Shown in pieces: positions 55,886 to 64,000 of a DNA stretch of 64,000 nt. Positions within the stretch are counted from its first letter, which is position 1; every line of letters starts with the position of its first letter. Both the position numbers and the translations under genes were made by a program. The notes below the pieces were generated by a model. It searched no databases and was not told the origin of the DNA. It worked only from the letters and a program-made list of their open reading frames with translations. Source of the stretch: Dermatophagoides farinae (Eukaryota > Arthropoda > Arachnida > Sarcoptiformes > Pyroglyphidae); the NCBI RefSeq assembly GCF_024713945.1, contig NC_134677.1, positions 4,777,001 to 4,841,000 of the forward strand. Reading direction: 5' to 3'.

Positions 55886-58416
55886 TTACATCATTTTTGT
55901 TTCTTTTTTTAATATGTAGATTTTAGCTACGGACATAGCAAATTGATTGATGTGTTCAAATTCTTTTGATGATGTTTATTTGATCGCCACCAAATCTTCA
56001 ATCAATCTAACACTTTGCAATATAATCGTATAAAAATTTCATTATATATCAAATTCAAATAATTTCTTTGTTTAAATTTGATCATGACAATCATTTTGAC
56101 ACAATGATCAATGTATTCAAATAGTTTTTAAAAAAATAGCTATGAATGCGATTATTCCATTATTATATGACAATTATTTTGCTAGTGTTTTCCATTCCTA
56201 TGAATGACATTCATCATCATCATGTCCACCCATCATGATTGTAATGATGATAAATGTGTCAACCAAGTCAGCTGACCACTTTCATAATGATGAAACCAAA
56301 TATGTCATGGTGAATGGTTCTTTTCATTCTTTTTGGTCATTGTTCTGATTTTTTTTTATCCAACCCTTCAAAAATTTTTTGTTTGTTTTTATTGCTATAT
56401 TTTTTTGTATACATAGAAAAGAAGAACATATTGTTACATTGGGATGTTTTCTTGCTATTCACAAGCTGACACTGACATACAGGGAAAAAAATTTTACGAA
56501 TGAATCATAATATATTGACAGAGTCAAGATAAATATCGAAATAGACCAGATAGGCCAGTCGAAAGCTTTTTTTTGAATAGTAGCTTAGATTCTTTATTCA
56601 AAAACCATTCGAATAAACATGTTCGATAAATATTGATGATGATCATTATCTTTATTAACAATAGATTGATGCCTTTTCTCTATCTTTTTCCTCTTTTGTT
56701 GCTGATGATGATAAAAGAGATTTGATCGTTTTGCACATTGCATACTATACTATTTAAACATACGAATAATGATTTGGCAATCTATTGTCTGATAAATGAA
56801 TGGTGAAGAATGAATGAATGAACGCTATGTATCACATGGTGGTCATAATCATTATCATCATTACAATTGTTGTTCGCTTTCTGTCTTTTCAAATGATACA
56901 AGTCGTTTGTTTGTTTGTGATTTACTCGTAATCATCATTCCTATGAGTCCATTTGGTCTTAGTATGATAGACAACCATCCTTTTTATTTATTATTTTTTG
57001 TCTATTTTTCTGTTTACTTACTAACCAAATCGACCATAATGATAATGATGATGATGATGATTTTTTTCTTTGATGACTTATTGCTCATATTAGTTATAAT
57101 TCTGCATGTTTTTCTATTAGACACCCAATCTCGTTAAAATTTCGACAAATAAGAAATACAAATTGATGAAACTGATGAATGTCGAGTATAGAATACATAG
57201 AATAATGTTAATTGCCCAGTTAAGCTGAATGTTCATTGTAATAACTATCTTCAGGTTGTAGTTAATAAGAATAATGTTAATGAATTAAGAATTCAAGACT
57301 TGATAAATCTTTTTTCTTGTTCATCTCTGTGATCGTCATCAATTTCGATAACAAAAAAGGTTTTATATGAATTGAATTGACCTGTTGGCTGCTGGTTCGA
57401 TTCGTGAGTGTATGGTTATTTGCAACGTTTATGAAGCATCATTTTTCATTATTATAGATGACAGATATCAGATTGCGTGTTAAATTGCAAATATATTCAT
57501 TTAGGCAAAAGCATGAGAAGCAGCCCTCATTTACCGCCAGTTATAAGCCAATTCTTTTGATACGATTCTATACAAAGTGGATAGTATATAATATGCGTGC
57601 GTATGTGTGTGTTTGTTTGTTTGGCTTTCATAATGATTATTTTTTTTTCTAACAAAGATAACAATCAACATTTTGGTTATTGTCACCGGCCGGCTTGTGT
57701 TCAGTTGGAAATTTTTCCTTCACTAGCACCGTTGTCTTGTCTTTTTTGTTATCTAACTCTCTTTTTCAGTTGATTATTTTGCGTGTCAATTTTTTTCTGG
57801 TCTTCTTTTGAGTTTGTTGTTTTCATTCGTAAAAGCATGTGTTATCCAAACATCAAAGATACATAGAAATAAACATACAAAGGCACGCAGGTAAACAAAC
57901 AAACCTGGCCGTCGTCCTCTTATCTATATTGGCTTCATGATTGTTGGCCATTAGCCTTGCCTCATTAATCATCGAGGTTTTTAATGGTTTGTGACAAATT
58001 TTTTTGCCACGTTGCGATGAAAATAAACAAAAGAACGACTGAATGAACTTGCATAAGCAGTGTGCAAAGCCAAGTCAAATACAACTTGATATATTTGCCT
58101 ATTTGACTTTTGGCTCCTGTGATTCAGTCGAGATGAAATTACCTGATATATATTCAATCCTAAAGTTGTTAATGTTTTACATTTTGATGCATACATTTAT
58201 AAGTTTGGATAAAATCAACCTATTACCCATTATATAATGTCTACAAAAATCAAAAAAAAAAGATATCTCCATCATAACTTGTGAACTATGAGAGATATGT
58301 CAAATTTTAATAAATGTAATGAGATGAGCAATTTCAAAAAAAAATCTACAATAATGAAGCTGGTGAAACTATTTTTGATCATCGACATAATATTTGTGTA
58401 TGATTAATGTTAGCAA

Positions 58417-58439
58417 ACACACACACACACACACACACA
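58417..58439. repeat. (AC)n microsatellite
   Basis: Pure AC run of 23 bp. Confidence 0.9.
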
Positions 58440-60483
58440 AAAACATTCACAGATTGGAAAAAAAATTTTTCTAGCTACTAACTTGTTAATTATTATTCAC
58501 AATTATTTTCTTGTTTTAAAAAATGATTTTATTTTACATTTTTTTTCTGATTGCTAAAAGTGATTCTTCATCCAATTCATTTGATTTGTTGATATTCGAA
58601 ATTATTACTAGTACTATACATATTAAAAGGATAAATGAAAAAATTGTGTTGGCGTTTTTTCATTTGATCCAACTTGACTTTTCATCATAATCGTTTCGGA
58701 TAAAATAAAAAGTTGAGATAATCACCATCCAGATTCATTTGTGTGTTTGATGTTGAGTGAAAAACAAAAAACAAAAATAAAATAAATTCAAAATGAAAAA
58801 AAATTCATATGAAAAATGTGAATTTTTTGCTGCTTCTTTGTGTGTATGTGTGTGTGTGTGTGTGTGTTCACTCTTAATGATCATTCAGTGGCTAAAATTA
58901 AAATGAAAAAAAAAACAAAACAAAACAAAAAAAAATGAAATCAAATAAACAACTCTCATTCACTTTGTTGTTCTAAGCCATGTAATCGATTTTAGCGATA
59001 GTCATTATTTGATAATGAATTCAAATTTTCTTTTTTGTTGTTGTTGTTGTTTTTTTTCACTCTTTCATTCTCCCTTACACACATATAACTATGAATGAAT
59101 TCCATCAATTTACTTTGAATCTAGCTATAGAATCAACAATGATGATGATTTTTTTTTTGGAATAAAAAAAATGGAATAAAAACAGGCTCATTTTATTCAT
59201 TCGTAAACTTTTTCACTGGAGACAGGCTAAAATTATATCTATATGTTGGGTATTTATTTTTATGAAAATTAATTGTTCACAAGTTTGAAACTTTTATGAT
59301 CATATCGGAAACTAAAGAAATACATACATTCTGAGGGTGGTAAAAATATTTTTTCTGTTTAAAAAAAAAGTATAAAGTTTTGCAAATTTTTTAAATTTAC
59401 ATAATTGCTACTGTTCATTCTTCTGTAAGTTGATTAATTTTCTAAATAAAAATTTTATTTTCACGGTAAATTTCAAGTCCAAAGAGTCTTTTTGCGAAAT
59501 TTGTTCCCGCAAAAGGATGGCAAAACTTTTAATTATTTGATCAATTTTTTCGGTAAAACAATAAAAATATTTTTTCACTAACACAACTAATAATGATACT
59601 TTAAACCCTTTTGTTCTACATACACACACATACACACACACACACACACACAACAAGTAATTAACTAAAAAAAACTAATTTTCCAAGTTCATGAGTTGAA
59701 AGAACATATTTAAAATGTAGAAAAAATTGACAGAAAAAAAATGATTGTTCGATTTTTACTTGACTGATACGCTGACTGGATATCTTTTTGTACCGTGATG
59801 AGGTTTTTTCCTCAAGATAAATTACAATAATGATTCATGATGCAACAGATGTAGTCGATGATAGTAATCACATATATCATATTCGAATATGATGAAGATA
59901 CAATGTATATATATACAATGTCTGCGATGTACAATATAATATGTTTGACACCGAATTACATTAACATCAACAAATAACATTGTTCATTTGTCGCCAGATA
60001 ACATGAGCTTTAACATGATTTTACCATGTTTTACATGTGTGTGTACTGATATATTTGCTTCAAAACAAAACAAAAAAAAATTCGCTCACCTTTCACACGC
60101 ATAATATATGGATGATAAACCCTAGAAAATGGAATATAGTGCATTTGCACTCAATATACACGATATGTCTGGTTTGTTTCATCTTATTTTATATTGGTTC
60201 ATGTTGAGTGCATCGTTTGTGTGTTCAATTCATGTGGAATTTTTTTTCCATTCCTAGAGGAAATGCCGAAAGAGGAAAAAAAGAAAGAATGAAAGAGAGA
60301 GAACGAGCATAATTTTGATTGATGAATTGTATCTGTCTGTCTATCTGGCTGTGCGAATAATTAATTGTTTTTCTAAAACATCACCACCACCTCTGTGTCA
60401 TCTTGCCATTATGATGACCTGAACTCGTCATGCAATCATATCACTAATATATAGAAGAAACGCATGCACAAACCATGTGTGTA

Positions 60484-60510
60484 ATGATGATGATGATGAT
60501 GATGATGATG
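60484..60510. repeat. (ATG)n microsatellite
   Basis: Nine uninterrupted ATG triplets. Confidence 0.95.
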
Positions 60511-61805
60511 CGGCTAACCGGATTATCATTACTATGGATAGAAAATTGCTTAATGTGATTTGATGTCGATGTTTTTGAGTGTATCGTATCCATTAACAAT
60601 CATGAAACATATTAATATGAATTAGTTTTTTCATTTTTCTTGTTTCACCTGTTGATTATGATGAGCAAGCAATATTATTTTGAAAATTTTTACATTTACA
60701 AATTTCTGATCGGCTAAAAATATAATTATTCTTTCTTATTTATTATTATTATCTCGATTAATGTACATTCATATTTAATAAAGTTAGTCTAGCAAATGCG
60801 ACAAATTCAATTAAGGTATAAAGTTAAACAAAAGAATTTGCTTCAAGCTGATGATAATGTGACATTAAAAAGTCAAAATATCATGATTATTGCGTGTCAG
60901 ACAAATAAATTCTGATTTCATATTAAAAAAAAACATTCATACGATACGACGAAACGATGCAGATGATTAGAAGCTCATTAGTAAGACAAAATTGAATTCA
61001 ATGATTGAACATGTTTTTTTGTGGCTAATTTTTTGATTCTATGAATTGTTTTTAGATTCAATTCAAACAAAAAAAAATAGATGAATGATAAATTGCCTAT
61101 AATTTCTAGCTTTGAACTCCAAATTTGTTGTTCTATAAATAGTTTTGCGGATGTGAATACCCACCATGATACAAATGAAAAATTTGCAGTTTTTGTTTTC
61201 GATTCTTTTCTTCTCAAGCAAAACTTATATTTTGATAGTCAAAAGTTATGAAAGAAAAAATGTTTATATGAATGAGAAATAACGATAGGTAGGCTATTTA
61301 ATTTTTCAAGTCCTTGGGTCATCTCAAATTAAATATGAAATAAATGTTTTTTTTGTCATGGATAAAATGATATAATTGAGGTTAGTGATGTTGATAATAA
61401 ATCTTCAGATCCAAAGTTTTACTATCGATTTGTCTCTTCATTTAAATGGCCTTTCTTGACAAAACAAACAAAATACAATTTAAAATTTTTTTTTTGCTAA
61501 TAGTAAATATCAAATGATTCACTTCTGGTCAAGTTGTTTCCACTTGTTCGATGCGGATTTTTGTTTGTTTGTTTCTTTCTTTCTTTCTTTCTTTATTTTT
61601 CATTCCGTTCATTCATATAAACGTTCAATCTTCATCACACAACACATCAAAATGCAGTTTCCGTTTAAAACGAAAATAAGCGTTTATTTCTATGAATGGA
61701 TTGCAATGTTTTTTTTCGCTTCTATTACATCGCTCGTATGTGTAGCTTTTAAGTGTGAGTAATAGTATTCAATGTTAACATTACTGTCTGATCTTATTGC
61801 ACATT

Positions 61806-61834
61806 GCATTCATTCATTCATTCATTCATTCATT
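61806..61834. repeat. (CATT)n microsatellite
   Basis: About seven tetranucleotide units. Shorter ATTC/CATT runs recur through the right half of the window. Confidence 0.9.
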
Positions 61835-62825
61835 CTTTCAAAAATTTTTTTATGAATGTAAAAAAACCACATCAAATGAGTTAGCGTAGGAAGCCTTTAG
61901 TTGTAAGTTAATTGAATAGAATTTTTTATGTTTTGTTTTCATTTTCGGATTACGAAGAAAATCAAAGCCTAGTTTCGTCCCTATTACTGAGAGTTCATCT
62001 CTTATATGGAAGAATAGAAATAAAATCTTAACATCTTCCGACATAATTATTTTTTTCTATTTAATACGCATGTTTTGTCATTTTTTTTAAATGAATCTTG
62101 TATATGACACCGAAAAAATTTTCCCGAATTTTCCCGAAAAAATTTTTCATTTCTTATTGACAAGATGCCATATAATGTTTCGAGTACAAAATAAACAATA
62201 AAAATCAGCGACGAATTTTTTTCCTTTCTATTTTTTGATATTAAAATCATATGACTTGATTGCATGCTGCATGCAACATTGCTAATAGAACATGTGATCA
62301 TTTTTTTCAATCCAATCCAATTTACAAATTTAATCCATTTAGTTATCAGTTACCGTTGTTTTGAGCAATGGTAACTGATTTGTAATAATAAACGATTTTT
62401 TCGTTTGTGCTGACGAGTTTCCGGTCCTGGTAAAGTAGACGAATTAATAGTTTATTTCATTTCTACATTGCTCTGAAATGAAAGAAAAGATTTTAATTCC
62501 AGGTTGAATGACTGTACTTTATGATGATATAAATAGAAAAATTTTAAAGATGATTGAACAAATTTCGATTCTGGCAAAGGTTATCTAAATGAATTGATGC
62601 CTGAGAATAACTGAATTAATCATTATATTTCAGCCTAACGAGAGTCAAGGACAAAATCGTATTTTGTACACGATGTGAACTAGAAAAAAAAACAAAATTT
62701 TCCAAAAATTAAAACAACATCACAAGTTTAGTCATTTAGATGATGAGAGATATGGCAACATCAACTCATTCCATCACAACATACATGTAAACATCATAGG
62801 GCTAGCATATTTTTCCAAACAAAAG

Positions 62826-62929
62826 TCCGGACAATCCATTTATCAGTGTTTCTCAACCATAGGGCCACCATAGACAATCAATACAAGATGATTACTGAAA
62901 TTCCGGACATGTCCGGACTAAATCCGGAC
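62826..62929. repeat. Cluster of four TCCGGAC motifs with a 16-bp perfect palindrome and a hAT-like end
   Basis: TCCGGAC occurs at 62826, 62902, 62912 and 62923, and TCCGGACATGTCCGGA (62902-62917) is a perfect palindrome. CAGTGTTTCTCAACC at 62844-62858 resembles the ends of hAT-type nonautonomous elements, but I find no matching inverted end; the nearest candidate is AACACT near 62938. It is CpG-containing in AT-rich DNA. It may be a decayed mobile-element edge or a binding-site cluster. Confidence 0.4.
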
Positions 62930-62935
62930 GAATGG

Positions 62936-64000
62936 TAACACTAAAACATCAACACACAATCTGTTTGACAATATAATAACCAATATGCCAGTGGCTCGTG
63001 CATCTGCTTATCTTGCGGTATTTCCACACCGGTATCGTTGTTGGTATTTTTATATGATGGCTTTTGCATCCACCTGTCAGACAGACACCGATACAGACAC
63101 AATGTCTGATTTATCAAATATTCAGTCATATCAACACATATACCATCATCGCCCCGATAATAGTCGAGAAAAACATTTGTCTTATTTTTACCTGTTCATG
63201 ATCTAATCATCCCTGATTTTAAATATACAATTGCGAATGGATTTTCATCTAATGGTATTCACCATAATATTTTGATCATGTTGGTGATGATAATGATTGA
63301 TCCGGTTGATATTCTCTGTGTGGTTTGAATTTTATGATTTATGATCATTTTGCTCGGTAGTTGGTTCATAATTTGTTGAATTTGATTATATTATTTATCT
63401 ATCTCGTGGTTTTTACCTCAATTAATTTATCTCATGATCAATGTTTTTCATTTTTTTCTGCATAGAAACTGTCAAATATTCATTAGTTTTTTTTTGCATA
63501 GAATTTCGAAAGTATTTGTTTTCATTGTAATAAAAATGTGAGAATTAAATCAGTTTCAACAAGAAAATTATACCAAAAAAAAAATCCACCGAGTGATTTA
63601 TTCATCTTTTGGGTAAATGGTAAATCGTATGACAGTGATTTGAAAAAAAAATTTAATAGCCAATTTGCTTTTGATCATGATTCAACATGCAATTCAAAGT
63701 GACATTTTCCATTGACAATAGGATTGATGATGATGATCATATGATCCTGTTAAAGCAAAAGAAAAAAAATCACATTGCAATCATATTTCCGTTTGTCTCT
63801 TCCATGGTTATTTTGTTTAGCAATCCGATGTTGCCGTGGCCATTCATCGTTTTCGCACTGTTTATTTGTGTATGTGTGTGTGTGTGTGTGTGTGTGTTGG
63901 TCGATCAATTCCCTCGGATGTAAATTTTTGTGTATATGCGCTAGTTTTTTCCTTCAATTCATAAAAAAAAATTTTAGTCTTGTTTATAATGTCTATGTTG
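62936..64000. other. No supported gene
   Basis: A somewhat GC-richer patch at about 62985-63190 has open frames on both strands (73 and 62 codons), but neither has splice support or a recognisable domain. (TG)12 lies at 63873-63896. The right edge is AT-rich. Confidence 0.4.
63873..63896. repeat. (TG)12 microsatellite
   Basis: Pure TG run of 24 bp near the right edge. Confidence 0.95.

Larger units (their letters stand above)
55886..62820. other. No supported gene; repeats
   Basis: AT-rich DNA with (AC)n at 58417-58439, (TG)n near 58846-58867, (CA)n near 59621-59652, (ATG)n at 60484-60510, (TTTC)n near 61571-61594, (CATT)n at 61806-61834 and a nested direct repeat of CGAAAAAATTTT and AATTTTCCCG near 62111-62147. 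No open frame with a recognisable domain, and no RNA gene. Confidence 0.5.

Noticed and set aside
57395-57410. GGTTCGATTC resembling a tRNA B box
   Set aside because: No cloverleaf can be folded around it and there is no Pol III terminator at the right place.

Overview
This window looks like nuclear DNA of an animal, most likely an arthropod. It is very AT-rich, has spliceosomal introns of about 60-75 bp beside one of 1.9 kb, is full of (ATG)n, (CA)n and poly-A/T tracts, and carries metazoan genes. The composition and compact introns make an astigmatid mite (house-dust/scabies mite type) my best guess, but nothing here proves the species.

Layout. Positions 1-3.3 kb: no gene I can name. There are three weak coding-like patches, one of which may be the last exon of a gene entering from the left. 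Positions 3.29-3.70 kb: an intron-containing tRNA-Trp(CCA) on the plus strand, followed by a degenerate tandem duplication holding a second copy of its 3' half. Positions 3.7-5.15 kb: SLBP (histone stem-loop-binding protein), plus strand, with an intact RNA-binding domain and two mirror-image E2F-type sites in its promoter. Positions 5.16-12.47 kb: a convergent minus-strand gene for a RING-H2 E3 ubiquitin ligase of the RNF38/RNF44 family. I reconstruct it as four coding exons and 1,566 residues, about three times the human protein, through Gln/His/Ser/Asn/Asp-rich expansions. The two genes end tail to tail, with poly(A) signals about 30-50 bp apart.

From about 12.5 kb to the right edge there is no confidently recognisable gene for over 50 kb. 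This may be regulatory DNA or long 5' introns of the RNF gene, but that is inference. It contains many microsatellites, a 708-bp element with 294-bp terminal inverted repeats flanked by TTAA (37.2-37.9 kb), a 47-bp perfect tandem duplication (41.4 kb), short hairpins and palindromes, HNF4/RXR-like DR1 motifs, and a few coding-like islands. The best island is a candidate two-exon minus-strand gene for a small His/Gly-rich, possibly secreted protein (54.2-55.8 kb).

SLBP acts in replication-dependent histone mRNA processing and translation, and the RNF38/44 family acts in ubiquitin transfer. Nothing in the sequence shows a functional link beyond their tail-to-tail arrangement. I see no bacterial, viral, CRISPR or operon-type system. 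The most unusual items are the tRNA 3'-half duplication whose boundary falls at the intron/3'-exon junction, the TTAA-flanked long-inverted-repeat element, and the size and composition of the RNF38/44-like protein.
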